Positions 19,216 to 27,687 are shown, counted from the stretch's first letter. The stretch is 64,000 nucleotides of DNA from an uncultured Propionibacteriaceae bacterium (GCA_937965785.1 CALCKT010000011.1:62001-126000), one strand, 5' to 3'. The notes: a model not told the origin generated them from the letters alone. Numbers and translations are program-made.

Positions 19216-20207
19216 TTCGTCACCTCCACGGTCTGTCCGCTGCGAGCGGAACGTTCTGCGGCCTCTGCCAGCACCAGCGCGGCCACGCCGTCCTCGACGG
19301 TCGGGGTCACGGGGGAGCCGTTGTTGACGGCGTCGATGAAGGCCGTGAGCTCATCGCGGTAGGCGTCAGCGTAACGCTCCAGGAAGAAGTCGAGGTAGAC
19401 CTCCTGGGTGGCCGACCCCTTGGCGTCGTTGATGATCAGCGACGTGGAACGCAGGTTCTCGGTCACCAGCTCACCCTCGGACCCGAAGACCTCCACCTTC
19501 TGGTCGTAGCCGCTGGCGCAGTGACGGGTGTTCTTGATGATCGCGACCGCGCCGCTGGCGGCCCGCAGGGTCGTGACGGCGCCGTCGAAGTCGTCGACGT
19601 CGGCCAGCGCCGGGTCGAGTTTCTGCCCGATGGCGTTGACGGAGACGATCTCACCCAGGAAGAACCGGGCCTCGTCGAAGTCGTGGATGGTCATGTCCTT
19701 GAACACGCCCCCCGACTGCGCCAGGTACTCCGCCGACGGCGGGGCGGGGTCGCGGGAGATGATGGTGAGCTGCTCGATACGCCCGATCCGGCCCTCGGCG
19801 GCGAGCCGCTGGGCCTTCGCGATGGAGGGGTCGTAGCGGCGCTGGAAACCGACCATCACCGGCGGGTGCTCGAAGGTCGCGAGCTCGTCGGCGAGGGCGC
19901 GGGCCGCCTCGACGGAGGATGCGACGGGCTTCTCGCACAGCGAGGCCTTGCCCGCGCGGGCGGCGGCCAGGACGTGCTCGGCGTGCAGGGGGGTGGGGGA
20001 GCCGATGACAACCGCGTCCACGTCGTCGGCGGAGAAGGCCTCGGCGGCGTCGGCGGAGGCGCGCGCCCCGAGGGGTTCGGCGAGGGCCTTCGCGGCCTCG
20101 ATGAACGGGTCACAGACCAGCACGAGCCGGGCCTGGGGATGGGCGGCGACGGTGGCGGCATGGACCTTGCCGATGCGACCCGCGCCTATCACTGCGATGC
20201 GCAGCAT
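19212..20207 (-). CDS. iolG: myo-Inositol 2-dehydrogenase
   Basis: A 331-residue GFO/IDH/MocA oxidoreductase. NAD-binding GAGRIGKVHA at residues 8-17, catalytic Lys93 in CEKPVA, and the Asp170/His174 pair in KDMTIHDFDEAR, matching the Lys-Asp-His triad of inositol dehydrogenase. It oxidises myo-inositol to 2-keto-myo-inositol (scyllo-inosose), the first step of the pathway. It is followed with a 4-base overlap by iolE and preceded by a palindromic repeat element (20251-20364) that separates it from the transaldolase-family gene. Confidence 0.88.
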   Translation of the reverse strand: MLRIAVIGAGRIGKVHAATVAAHPQARLVLVCDPFIEAAKALAEPLGARASADAAEAFSADDVDAVVIGSPTPLHAEHVLAAARAGKASLCEKPVASSVEAARALADELATFEHPPVMVGFQRRYDPSIAKAQRLAAEGRIGRIEQLTIISRDPAPPSAEYLAQSGGVFKDMTIHDFDEARFFLGEIVSVNAIGQKLDPALADVDDFDGAVTTLRAASGAVAIIKNTRHCASGYDQKVEVFGSEGELVTENLRSTSLIINDAKGSATQEVYLDFFLERYADAYRDELTAFIDAVNNGSPVTPTVEDGVAALVLAEAAERSARSGQTVEVTK

Positions 20208-20250
20208 GGGGTTTCCTTCCTGGGAGTGAGATGCCCGCTGGGCGTGGGGG

Positions 20251-20364
20251 GCCGGTTCGCTGGCCCTAATGCCGGTTTGCTGGGCGTATTCACGTTTGCC
20301 TGCGCTACAGCGCAGGCAAACAGCAACAAGTCCAGCAAACCGGGTACAAGGCCAGCAAACCGGC
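20251..20364. repeat. Dispersed palindromic repeat family B (114 bases)
   Basis: Nested inverted repeat. Outer arms GCCGGTTCGCTGGCC (20251-20265) and GGCCAGCAAACCGGC (20350-20364); inner arms CCGGTTTGCTGG and CCAGCAAACCGG; core GTTTGCCTGCGCT-AC-AGCGCAGGCAAAC (20294-20321), a perfect 13-base-pair hairpin. A copy about 80 percent alike and in the same orientation lies at 57700-57815. Here it sits between two genes of the same operon, so it will be transcribed. Confidence 0.88.
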
Positions 20365-20381
20365 TTGTCTCGGGGACCGGG

Positions 20382-21461
20382 TCAGGGTGCCGGGACGATG
20401 ATGTCGCGCACCAGGGCGTCGAGGTCCGCGTCGGCGGCCAGGAACTGGCGCAGCGTCTTGCGGGTGGGTCCGAACTCCTCGAACTCCTCGACGGTCATGC
20501 CGTCGGGCTCGTAGGCGCGGACGAAGTCCGGGATGCGCTTCAGCTCGGCGATGTAGCGCGGATCGACGGGATCGGCGATGCGTTCGCGGGCGGTGTAGTC
20601 GGAATCGGCGATGATCTTCTGCCACTTGAATGGCGGGGAGACCACCACGTCGCCGCCGACGAACTCGGCCCACTGGTTGACGTTGCGGAAGGCTGCCGCG
20701 AGCACACGGGCGCGGTAACCGCGCTCCTGGAAGATCTGGTGGGCGCGCTTCATGGCGGCGATGCCCGCCCATTCGAGGGCCGACGGGTCGATGAAGATGC
20801 CGTCGCGGGCGACGACATGCTTCAGCCAGTCGTCGAGACGCCCCACCATGATCGTGACGACCGGCCCCATCTCGGAGGTGTCGTGCCCGGCGGCCTCGCG
20901 GGCCTTCAGGCCGCGTTCGATGGCCTCGGCGGCCTGCACGGCCTGCGGCACGGAGAAGGAGACGGTGACGTTGATCGAGACGCCGCGGGAGGTGGCGTCC
21001 TCAATGGCCTCAAGGCCGGTCTTGGTGGCGGGGATCTTCACCACGATGTTGCGGGCCAGGTTGTGGAACTCCTCGGCCTGGTCGGCGAGTTTCTTGGCGT
21101 CGCGGTGGAAACGCGGGTCGGTCTGCACCGACAGGCGGCCGTTGCGTCCCTTGTGCTCATCGAAGATGGGCTCCAGGAGCTTCGCGGCCTCCTGCGACAT
21201 GTCCTTGACGGCCTTCCAGCCGATCTCGGACTCGCCCCAGGTGGGGTTGGCGTCGGCGATGGCCTGGATGCGCGGCGCCCACACGTCGAGGTGCTTCTTG
21301 ATGGTGGTGTAGGCGATGACCGGGTTGCAGGTGGCGCCGACGCCACCGTACGAGATGGACTGGCGCAGCTCGTCCAGGTCGGAGGAATCGTTCCAGAGCG
21401 CCGTCGGGGTGTTGCGGGCGGCGTCCAGGAGAGGTCCTGGTGTGTATTCAATGTCAGTCAT
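20382..21461 (-). CDS. Transaldolase-family protein in the inositol locus
   Basis: A 359-residue class I aldolase-type barrel. TCNPVIA (residues 44-50) corresponds to the TSNP motif of transaldolases, and Lys142 in NIVVKIPAT is the Schiff-base lysine. It is longer than the minimal fructose-6-phosphate aldolases and has an extra N-terminal segment. ATG 21461 is chosen (MTDIEYTPGP) with AAGGAG ten bases upstream. It heads the minus-strand operon with iolG and iolE. Classical inositol loci use the class II aldolase IolJ at the last step; none is visible here, so this enzyme may act on a sugar-phosphate product, which is inference. Confidence 0.8.
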   Translation of the reverse strand: MTDIEYTPGPLLDAARNTPTALWNDSSDLDELRQSISYGGVGATCNPVIAYTTIKKHLDVWAPRIQAIADANPTWGESEIGWKAVKDMSQEAAKLLEPIFDEHKGRNGRLSVQTDPRFHRDAKKLADQAEEFHNLARNIVVKIPATKTGLEAIEDATSRGVSINVTVSFSVPQAVQAAEAIERGLKAREAAGHDTSEMGPVVTIMVGRLDDWLKHVVARDGIFIDPSALEWAGIAAMKRAHQIFQERGYRARVLAAAFRNVNQWAEFVGGDVVVSPPFKWQKIIADSDYTARERIADPVDPRYIAELKRIPDFVRAYEPDGMTVEEFEEFGPTRKTLRQFLAADADLDALVRDIIVPAP

Positions 21462-21542
21462 GGACTTCAGGCTCCTTCTCGGGGGTCGCGGCAGCGTCAT
21501 CGCCGTCGTCGAACCAAGTCAACCCCAATGGCAACACCAAGT

Positions 21543-21552
21543 CAAGCGCTTG
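21543..21552. promoter_or_regulatory. Candidate LacI-family operator upstream of the transaldolase-iolG-iolE operon
   Basis: CAAGCGCTTG is a perfect ten-base palindrome centred on CG, the hallmark of LacI/GalR-family sites. On the minus strand TTGACT overlaps its downstream edge and could be a -35 element. It lies 81 bases upstream of the transaldolase start. No LacI-type gene is present in the window. Confidence 0.5.
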
Positions 21553-21671
21553 TAATGACAAAGAGCCGGGAGGGTGGGATCGGGATCCCATCCGAGGGGC
21601 GATTCGCCTTGTGGGAGGGCTGTTGCGCGTTCGCGACCCGCCGAGGATCAGCCGCTCCTCCGAGGAACGTC

Positions 21672-22043
21672 TCAGGTGTTGACGAGCTGGGAGACCCTGC
21701 CCTTGGAGATTCCGAGGATGGCGGCCGAATCCGCGACGGAGTAGCCAGCGCTGCGAAGCTTGCGTGCGACATCGCGCGATTGTTTGGCTGCGGCTTCTGT
21801 CGCAGATGCCGCGGCTTTTGTGGCGTTTCTCGCGGCGGCCACTTCGTCGGAAAGCTCTCCGAGATCGGGGATGATCGTGATCTCCCATGTGGAGTGATCG
21901 ACCTTCTCGTTGAGGCTGTCGAGATAGTCGACAACCTGCCTACGAGCGTTGCCGAGGTCGCGAACAGCTGTGTGATGGTTGTCGTCGATCTCAAGTTCCC
22001 AACCCGCGCTCCAGCGGGATGCCGTTACGGTGAGAGCGTTCAT
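21672..22043 (-). CDS. hicB: HicB-like antitoxin with C-terminal HTH
   Basis: A 123-residue protein. The N-terminal RWSAGWELEID and LGNARRQVVDYLDSL segments resemble the degraded-RNase-H fold of HicB-like antitoxins; a central Ala-rich helix leads to a C-terminal helix-turn-helix SVADSAAILGISKGRVSQLV. It would neutralise the HicA-like toxin encoded immediately upstream and repress the pair's promoter. Start ATG overlaps the toxin stop by 4 bases. The gene order toxin then antitoxin is the usual hicAB order. Confidence 0.75.
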   Translation of the reverse strand: MNALTVTASRWSAGWELEIDDNHHTAVRDLGNARRQVVDYLDSLNEKVDHSTWEITIIPDLGELSDEVAAARNATKAAASATEAAAKQSRDVARKLRSAGYSVADSAAILGISKGRVSQLVNT

Positions 22044-22231
22044 GCCTTGCTCCTTTCGATCGCCCTGAGCGCATCGCGCGTGACCTTTGGCGACACATCC
22101 CGAGTCTTGGTGATGACGACCACGATTGGTCCCTTGCGCCAGATCTCGTGATCGCCTTTTCCCGGCCGCGACGTGAACCCGGCGTCCACCAGAAGCCGTG
22201 ACAGGTCGCGGTATTTCATGGGCTTGGTCAC
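22040..22231 (-). CDS. hicA: HicA-family mRNA interferase toxin
   Basis: A 63-residue protein with the double-stranded-RNA-binding-like HicA fold signatures: MKYRDLSRLLVDAGFTSRPG, then GKGDHEIWRKG with the catalytic-position His, then VVVITKTRDVSPKVTRDALR. GTG 22231 is chosen; ATG 22219 is an alternative, and the GGGAGG upstream fits neither spacing perfectly. In the family it cleaves mRNA on ribosomes when free of HicB. It sits between the GntR regulator and the transaldolase operon, an unusual place that suggests insertion. Confidence 0.78.
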   Translation of the reverse strand: MTKPMKYRDLSRLLVDAGFTSRPGKGDHEIWRKGPIVVVITKTRDVSPKVTRDALRAIERSKA

Positions 22232-22309
22232 ATGGACTAATTTACCCTCCCTAAACCGAGACGACAAACGGGCCGGCACGTGCCTCTGGTGCCGAGTGGT
22301 GCGTTCACA

Positions 22310-23053
22310 TCAGGACGTGAACAGCGAGAAGTGGAAGGAGTACAGGCTCGGGCGGTAGACGTGCTGGCCGAACTCGACCACCCGTCCGTCGGCGGCGTAG
22401 CCGGTGCGTTCCATCGTCAGCAGCGGCGCCCCCTCCTCCTCGCCCAGGGCCTCGGCCTCCTTCGCGTTCGCCTCGCGGGCGCCGATCACCTGGCGGGCGG
22501 AGGCCACCTCGACGCCGCGCGCCGCCAGGCAGCGGTAGAGGCCGCTCTCGCCGAGTTCCTGCCAGGTCGGTGCGATGTCGAGGGGAATGAGGTTCGTCAT
22601 CAGCGCCAGGGGGTGGTCGTCGGCGTAGCGGAGGCGACGTACCGCAAGCAGCCCCTCGCCCTGGGGGATGCTGAGTTTCTCGGCCTCCTCCGGCGATGCC
22701 TCGCGCACCTCGTAGGAGAGCACCCGGGTGGTGGGGGAGAACCCGGCCTCGGCGAGGTCGTCGTTCAGGGAGGACAGCTTCATGGGGCGGTGCACGTGGG
22801 GCGGGGTGACGCGGGTGCCCACTCCGCGACGGCGCGTCAACAGCCCTCGCGAGGCCAGTTCCTGCAACGCCCGGCGGGCCGTGGGTCGGGCCACGTCCAA
22901 GCGGGTGGCCATCGACACCTCGTCCTCGATCATCGCCCCTGCGGGTAGCGCCCCGGACAGGATTGCGGTCTCGATCGGTTTCGCGATCTGCTGGTACAGG
23001 GGGACCTGGGAATCGCGGTCCAGCGTGATCTCCGGTTCGTAGGTCGGTTCCAT
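22310..23053 (-). CDS. GntR-family (HutC/UTRA) regulator of the inositol locus
   Basis: A 247-residue regulator: winged helix at about residues 15-80 (VPLYQQIAKPIETAILSG, then DVARPTARRALQELASRGLL), followed by a UTRA effector domain (EGLLAVRRLRYADDHPLALM ... VEFGQHVYRPSLYSF). ATG 23053 has GAGG eight bases upstream. It is divergent from iolC and probably controls iolCBD, and perhaps the other arm, in response to an inositol-pathway intermediate. A perfect palindrome at 23162-23175 in the shared promoter region is its likely binding site; that link is inference. Confidence 0.85.
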   Translation of the reverse strand: MEPTYEPEITLDRDSQVPLYQQIAKPIETAILSGALPAGAMIEDEVSMATRLDVARPTARRALQELASRGLLTRRRGVGTRVTPPHVHRPMKLSSLNDDLAEAGFSPTTRVLSYEVREASPEEAEKLSIPQGEGLLAVRRLRYADDHPLALMTNLIPLDIAPTWQELGESGLYRCLAARGVEVASARQVIGAREANAKEAEALGEEEGAPLLTMERTGYAADGRVVEFGQHVYRPSLYSFHFSLFTS

Positions 23054-23161
23054 GATGTGGTCCTCGGGCCAGAACGTGCTTTGTTTCGGCGTGACAGATA
23101 GGTGACGGTTTGGATTGATCATACAAGCCGGATGACTGTTCGCGGTGCGCGGAACGGGAAG

Positions 23162-23206
23162 TATGTCCTGACATAGGTTGACTGGGGTCCTCCGCGTGGG
23201 CAGACT
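23162..23206 (+). promoter_or_regulatory. iolCBD promoter with perfect palindromic operator
   Basis: TATGTC-CT-GACATA (23162-23175) is a perfect 14-base palindrome. Immediately after it, TTGACT (23178-23183) and CAGACT (23201-23206) are spaced by 17 bases and fit a -35/-10 pair for iolC. An operator abutting the -35 element is well placed for control by the divergent GntR protein. Confidence 0.6.
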
Positions 23207-23258
23207 GGAACAATCCCCGACCTTGAGGAGCCATCCCCGAAATCAAGGAGTCATCACC

Positions 23259-24239
23259 GTGGATGAGCCGGTACTCGACGTTTGCACCATCGGCAGGTGC
23301 GGGGTGGACCTGTACCCGCTGGAGATGAACACCCACCTGGAGGACGTGACGCGGTTCGGCAAGTTCCTCGGTGGCTCGTCTGCGAACGTGGCCGTCGCCG
23401 CGGCCCGCCTGGGGCATTCCGTCGCCTGCGTCACCGGGGTCGGCGACGATCCCTTCGGCCGTTTCGTCCGTTCCGAGTTGACCCGGCTGGGCGTGGACGC
23501 CCGGCACGTCGTGGTGAACCCGGCGTTCAACACCCCCGTCACCTTCTGCGAGGTCTTCCCGCCCGACAACTTCCCGTTGTTCTTCTACCGCCAGCCCACC
23601 ACCCCCGACCTGGAGATCGGCGTCGACGACCTGCCCGACGAGGTCGCCACGGCCCGCATCCTGTGGCTGACCGTCAGCGGCCTGTCGGTGGAGCCGTCGC
23701 GGTCGGCCAACCACGAGGCGCTGCGACGCCACCACGGCAACGGCATGAGCATCCTCGACCTCGACTACCGGGCGCGTTTCTGGCCCAGCGAACAGGAGGC
23801 GACCGCACAGGTCCAGCAGGCCCTCGACCACGTCGACGTGGCGATCGGGAACCTGGAGGAGTGCCGGATCGCGGTCGGCGAGACCGACCCGGATGCCGCG
23901 GCCCTCGCGCTGCTGGAACGCGGGGTGGAAGTGGCCGTCGTGAAACAGGGAATGATGGGAACCCTGGTGCGCACCGCGACGGAGCGGGTCTACGTGCCCG
24001 TCACGAACGTCCAGGTCCGCAACGGGCTCGGCGCGGGCGACGGCTTCGGCGGGGCCGTGTGCCACGGCCTGCTGCAGGGCTGGGACCTGGCCAGGACGTT
24101 CGCCTTCGCGTCGGCGGCGGGTGCCATCGTCGCGTCACGGCTGGAGTGCTCCACCGCCATGCCGCGTATCGACGAGGTGGAGCGTTTGATGGCGGCCAAC
24201 CCGCAGGTCGTCCCGGTCGTCAGCAGAATCCGGCACTGA
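23259..24239 (+). CDS. iolC: 5-Dehydro-2-deoxygluconokinase
   Basis: A 326-residue PfkB-family kinase. FLGGSSANVAVAAARLG near residue 37 is the first PfkB signature and NGLGAGDGFGGA the second, with catalytic Asp261. It phosphorylates 2-deoxy-5-keto-gluconate (DKG) with ATP. GTG 23259 is chosen because AAGGAG lies eight bases upstream; upstream in-frame codons lack such a site. It is the first gene of iolC-iolB-iolD, with 10 bases to iolB. Length is that of the single-domain kinase, without the C-terminal aldolase-like extension found in some fused IolC proteins. Confidence 0.9.
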   Translation: MDEPVLDVCTIGRCGVDLYPLEMNTHLEDVTRFGKFLGGSSANVAVAAARLGHSVACVTGVGDDPFGRFVRSELTRLGVDARHVVVNPAFNTPVTFCEVFPPDNFPLFFYRQPTTPDLEIGVDDLPDEVATARILWLTVSGLSVEPSRSANHEALRRHHGNGMSILDLDYRARFWPSEQEATAQVQQALDHVDVAIGNLEECRIAVGETDPDAAALALLERGVEVAVVKQGMMGTLVRTATERVYVPVTNVQVRNGLGAGDGFGGAVCHGLLQGWDLARTFAFASAAGAIVASRLECSTAMPRIDEVERLMAANPQVVPVVSRIRH

Positions 24240-24249
24240 GGAGGAAAAC

Positions 24250-25122
24250 ATGGACAACGAAACCCACGTGATCAAGGCGGGAAGCACCGCCCACGGCCAG
24301 TTCGAGACCGACGTCAGCATCGAACGCGCCGGTTGGGAGTGGAGCTCCATCCGCGTGCTGGCGCTGCCCGCGGGCGGATCGGAGACGGTGACCTCCGGGG
24401 TCTCCGAGCTGCTGGTGCTGCCGCTGTCCGGGGGCTGCACCGTCGAGGTGAAAGGCGAAACCCACGTGCTCAACGGCCGCGAGGAGGTGTGGAGCGCCAT
24501 CACCGACTACCTCTACATCCCGCGCGAGACCACGTTCACGGTCCGCAGCGAATCCGGGGGGCGGTTCGCGCTGCCCGCGGCGAAGGCCACCCGCGACCTG
24601 CCGGTGCGGTACTGCCCCGTCACCGAGGTGGTCACCACCCTGCGCGGCGCGGGTCCGTGTTCCCGTCAGGTCAACAACTACGCGCTCGGCAACGACCTGG
24701 AGACCTCCCACCTGCTGGCCTGCGAGGTGCTGACCCCGGGTGGCAACTGGTCCAGCTACCCGCCCCACAAGCACGACGAACACAACGAGGTGGAACGCAT
24801 CCTCGAGGAGATCTACTACTACGAGGTGCGGCCGGGGCTGAACGGGTCGCCGGGGATGGCGTTGCAGCGCATCTATCCCTCGGGCCACGAAATCGACGTG
24901 TGTGCCGAGGTGCACTCCCGCGACGTGGTGACGATGCCGCACGGCTACCACGGCCCGTCGGTGGCCGCGCCCGGATACGACCTCTACTACCTCAACGTCA
25001 TGGCCGGGCCCGCCGAGGACTCCACCTGGCTGATGACCGACGATCCCGCATACACCTGGATCCGCGACACCTGGGCCTCCCAGGACGTTGATCCCCGGCT
25101 CCCCATGACCCCTCTCAACTAA
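24250..25122 (+). CDS. iolB: 5-Deoxy-glucuronate isomerase
   Basis: A 290-residue double-cupin protein. Key segments are RETTFTVRSESGG, the metal-site run PPHKHDEHNEVERILEEIYYY (His and Glu ligands; written as a near-complete motif at about residues 176-196) and VTMPHGYHGPSVAAPGY. It isomerises 5-deoxy-glucuronate to DKG, the substrate of IolC. Ribosome site GAGGAGG precedes ATG. Gap to iolC is 10 bases and to iolD 9 bases. Confidence 0.92.
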   Translation: MDNETHVIKAGSTAHGQFETDVSIERAGWEWSSIRVLALPAGGSETVTSGVSELLVLPLSGGCTVEVKGETHVLNGREEVWSAITDYLYIPRETTFTVRSESGGRFALPAAKATRDLPVRYCPVTEVVTTLRGAGPCSRQVNNYALGNDLETSHLLACEVLTPGGNWSSYPPHKHDEHNEVERILEEIYYYEVRPGLNGSPGMALQRIYPSGHEIDVCAEVHSRDVVTMPHGYHGPSVAAPGYDLYYLNVMAGPAEDSTWLMTDDPAYTWIRDTWASQDVDPRLPMTPLN

Positions 25123-25131
25123 GGAAACCCA

Positions 25132-27018
25132 GTGTCAACAGTGCGTCTCACCGTCGGGCAGGCGGTCGTCCGCTTCCTCGTCAACCAGTACACCGAACGC
25201 GACGGTATCGAGCGGCGTCTCATCGCGGGTGCCTTCGGCATCTTCGGGCACGGCAACGTCGCCGGGATCGGCCAGGCCCTGCTGCAGAACGATCTCGACC
25301 CCACCCCCGAGGGCGAACGGATGCGCTACATCATGCCCCGCAACGAGCAGGGCATGGTGCACGCCGCCGCGGCCTACGCCAAGACCACGAACCGGCTGAG
25401 CACCTGGATGTGCACCGCCTCGATCGGCCCCGGGTCGCTGAACATGGTCACGGGCGCGGCCCTGGCCACGACGAACCGGCTGCCGGTGCTGCTGTTCCCC
25501 TCCGACCAGTTCGCCACCCGCTTCCCCGACCCGGTGCTGCAGCAGGTCGAGGACCCGGTCTCGCCGATGACCGCCGCCACCGACTGCTTCCGTCCCGTCT
25601 CGCGGTTCTTCGACCGCATCGAACGGCCCGAGCAGCTCATTCCGTCGCTGCTCGCCGGGTTGCGGGTGCTGACCGATCCGGTTGACACGGGCGCGGTGAC
25701 CATCGCCCTGCCGCAGGACGTGCAGGCCGAGTCCTACGACTTCCCCGTCGAGTTCTTCGCGCGACGGGTCTGGCACGTGCGCCGCCCACCGGCCGAGGCC
25801 GCCGCCATCGAACGGGCCGCCGCGATCATCCGGGATGCGCGCAGACCCCTCGTCGTCGCGGGTGGTGGCGTGATCTACGCGGAGGCGTCGAAGCAGCTGC
25901 GGGCTTTCGCGGACGCCACCGGGATTCCCGTCTCCGACACCCAGGCGGGCAAGGGCGCGATCAACCACGACCACCCGGCCGCGGTCGGTGGGGTCGGGTC
26001 GACGGGTGCCGCCTCGGCCAACGCCCTGGCCGACGAGGCCGATGTCGTGATCGGCATCGGGACGCGCTACTCGGATTTCACCACCGCCTCGCACACCCAG
26101 TTCAAGAACCCGGATGTGAAGTTCGTCAACATCAACGTCGCCGCCTTCGACGCCGCCAAGCACAGCGCCGAGATGGTGGTCGGCGACGCGCGCGAGTCCT
26201 TGGAGGCGCTGACCGCGGCCCTCGACGGGTACCGGGTCGGTGACGACTACACCGGGCGCATCGCGGAATTGAAGGCGGAGTGGGCGAAGGTCACGCACGA
26301 GTGCTACCACCGTGATCAGACCCCGCTGCCCGCGCAGACCGAGGTGTTCGGGGCGCTCAACGAGCTGATGGGCGACGGGGACGTCGTCATCAACGCCGCC
26401 GGTTCGATGCCTGGCGACCTCCAGTGCCTGTGGCAGGCCCCCACCCCGGAGCAGTACCACGTGGAGTACGCCTTCTCCTGCATGGGCTACGAGATCCCCG
26501 CGGCGATGGGTGTGAAACTGGCCAGGCCCGAGGCCGAGGTGGTCTCCATCGTCGGCGATGGCACCTACCAGATGCTGCCGATGGAGCTCGCGACCATCGT
26601 CCAGGAGAAGATCAAGGTCATCTTCGTGCTGCTGCAGAACTACGGCTTCGCCTCCATCGGGGCGCTGTCGGAGAGCCACGGGTCGCAGCGTTTCGGCACC
26701 CGCTACCGCACCGGTGAGACCCCCCACAACGCCGACGGCGACCTGCTTCCCGTCGACATCGCCACCAATGCGGAGTCGTGGGGCCTGAAGGTGCTGAGGG
26801 TCCACGGCATGGACGAGTTCCGCAAGGCCTATGCCGAGGCGGTGGCCTGTGAGAGTCCGGTGATGATCCACATCGAGACCGACCTGTACGGCCCCAACCC
26901 GCCCGGTTCCAGCTGGTGGGATGTGCCGATCTCGGAGGTTTCGCGCATCGAGTCGACGCAACAGGCCCGCACCTGGTACGAGGGCAAGAAGACCGACCAG
27001 CGCCACTATCTGCGCTGA
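25132..27018 (+). CDS. iolD: 3D-(3,5/4)-Trihydroxycyclohexane-1,2-dione hydrolase
   Basis: A 628-residue thiamine-diphosphate enzyme of the acetolactate-synthase superfamily. The N-terminal domain has GAFGIFGHGNVAGIGQAL, the central domain AIIRDARRPLVVAGGGV, and the C-terminal ThDP-binding motif starts at GDG (475-477) and ends with LLQNYGF. It opens the ring of the inosose-derived dione to 5-deoxy-glucuronate. GTG 25132 follows AAGGAAACC. It is last in the operon and followed by a strong hairpin. Confidence 0.93.
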   Translation: MSTVRLTVGQAVVRFLVNQYTERDGIERRLIAGAFGIFGHGNVAGIGQALLQNDLDPTPEGERMRYIMPRNEQGMVHAAAAYAKTTNRLSTWMCTASIGPGSLNMVTGAALATTNRLPVLLFPSDQFATRFPDPVLQQVEDPVSPMTAATDCFRPVSRFFDRIERPEQLIPSLLAGLRVLTDPVDTGAVTIALPQDVQAESYDFPVEFFARRVWHVRRPPAEAAAIERAAAIIRDARRPLVVAGGGVIYAEASKQLRAFADATGIPVSDTQAGKGAINHDHPAAVGGVGSTGAASANALADEADVVIGIGTRYSDFTTASHTQFKNPDVKFVNINVAAFDAAKHSAEMVVGDARESLEALTAALDGYRVGDDYTGRIAELKAEWAKVTHECYHRDQTPLPAQTEVFGALNELMGDGDVVINAAGSMPGDLQCLWQAPTPEQYHVEYAFSCMGYEIPAAMGVKLARPEAEVVSIVGDGTYQMLPMELATIVQEKIKVIFVLLQNYGFASIGALSESHGSQRFGTRYRTGETPHNADGDLLPVDIATNAESWGLKVLRVHGMDEFRKAYAEAVACESPVMIHIETDLYGPNPPGSSWWDVPISEVSRIESTQQARTWYEGKKTDQRHYLR

Positions 27019-27022
27019 ACCT

Positions 27023-27058
27023 CGGCGGGGCCGCCCTGAAAGGAGGGCGGCCCCGCCG
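27023..27058 (+). terminator. Terminator hairpin after iolD
   Basis: A perfect 15-base-pair stem (27023-27037 with 27044-27058, CGGCGGGGCCGCCCT and its complement) around a six-base loop, five bases after the iolD stop. No T-run follows, as is common in high-GC actinobacteria. Confidence 0.8.
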
Positions 27059-27185
27059 CCGTTCGGAGGCCCGTCGGGATCGGGGGAGGATGTGGCTGGT
27101 TGGGTCGGGTGAGGGGGAGCAGCGCTGCGATCGTTGATGCCCGGGGTGATGTGGTGGGTGGAAGTGGAAAGGGGCGGCTGTACTG

Positions 27186-27596
27186 ATGAGGGCGAGGACA
27201 TGGGTCTTGCGGGCTGGCGCCGTGGTGGTGGCGGTGTTGGTCGTTTGGTTGTGGGGGCGGTTTGTTCCGGATCCGGCTGTGCTGCCTGACGGGGAGACGC
27301 GGATCTCGTCGTCGGGGCGGTACACCTCGGAGTTCCTCGCCGAGGAGATCAATGGGAGACGCAATGTGTATCCGGTGATCAAGAATTCGGCGGGTGAGGT
27401 GTTGTGGAGTGATGATAGGCGTTATCTCATGAGCGCGCATCCGGTGGGGGTGGTGTGGCAGGAGGATGCCGACGTGTTGTGGCTGTTGTCTGGCGATATT
27501 GGTACTTCGCGTGTGGTGGAGAAGGACGGGGAGTGGGTCAAGGAATGGGACTGGGACACGCTGCCTCCCGACATCGAGAAAATCAAGAAGAGCTGA
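27186..27596 (+). CDS. Membrane-anchored small protein of unknown function
   Basis: A 136-residue protein with one N-terminal membrane segment (about residues 8-26, VLRAGAVVVAVLVVWLWG) and a soluble extracytoplasmic part rich in Trp and charged residues (EKDGEWVKEWDWDTLP). No family was recognised. It is isolated, between the iolD terminator and the ABC exporter. Base composition is lower in GC than its neighbours, with less biased third positions, which may mean a recent arrival. Confidence 0.6.
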   Translation: MRARTWVLRAGAVVVAVLVVWLWGRFVPDPAVLPDGETRISSSGRYTSEFLAEEINGRRNVYPVIKNSAGEVLWSDDRRYLMSAHPVGVVWQEDADVLWLLSGDIGTSRVVEKDGEWVKEWDWDTLPPDIEKIKKS

Positions 27597-27667
27597 TGAC
27601 GGCAGGGCTGCAATCGGATGCCGGACCTCCGGAGCCCTGGGAGCTGTCGCGCATCGTCGCAGTTTGT

Positions 27668-27687
27668 TGCGTAGGCATGCTTACGCA
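27668..27687. promoter_or_regulatory. Candidate operator: 20-base near-perfect palindrome upstream of the ABC exporter
   Basis: TGCGTAGGCATGCTTACGCA matches its own reverse complement at 18 of 20 positions; a third TGCGTA half-site follows at 27699-27704. It lies about 170 bases upstream of the exporter ATPase. The spacing and symmetry suggest a dimeric regulator of the exporter; no TetR- or PadR-like gene is adjacent, and the LuxR-type protein downstream is one candidate. Confidence 0.5.

Noticed and set aside
19521..22151. Plus-strand open frame of 876 codons opposite iolG, the transaldolase gene and hicB
   Set aside because: It crosses several intergenic regions and a palindromic repeat, has no ribosome site or motif, and the minus strand has well-supported genes.
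22305..24065. Minus-strand open frame of 586 codons opposite iolC running into the GntR gene
   Set aside because: Composition typical of an antisense shadow; iolC is unmistakable on the plus strand.
25135..27201. Minus-strand open frame of 688 codons opposite iolD
   Set aside because: Antisense shadow of a ThDP enzyme gene, and it also spans the iolD terminator.
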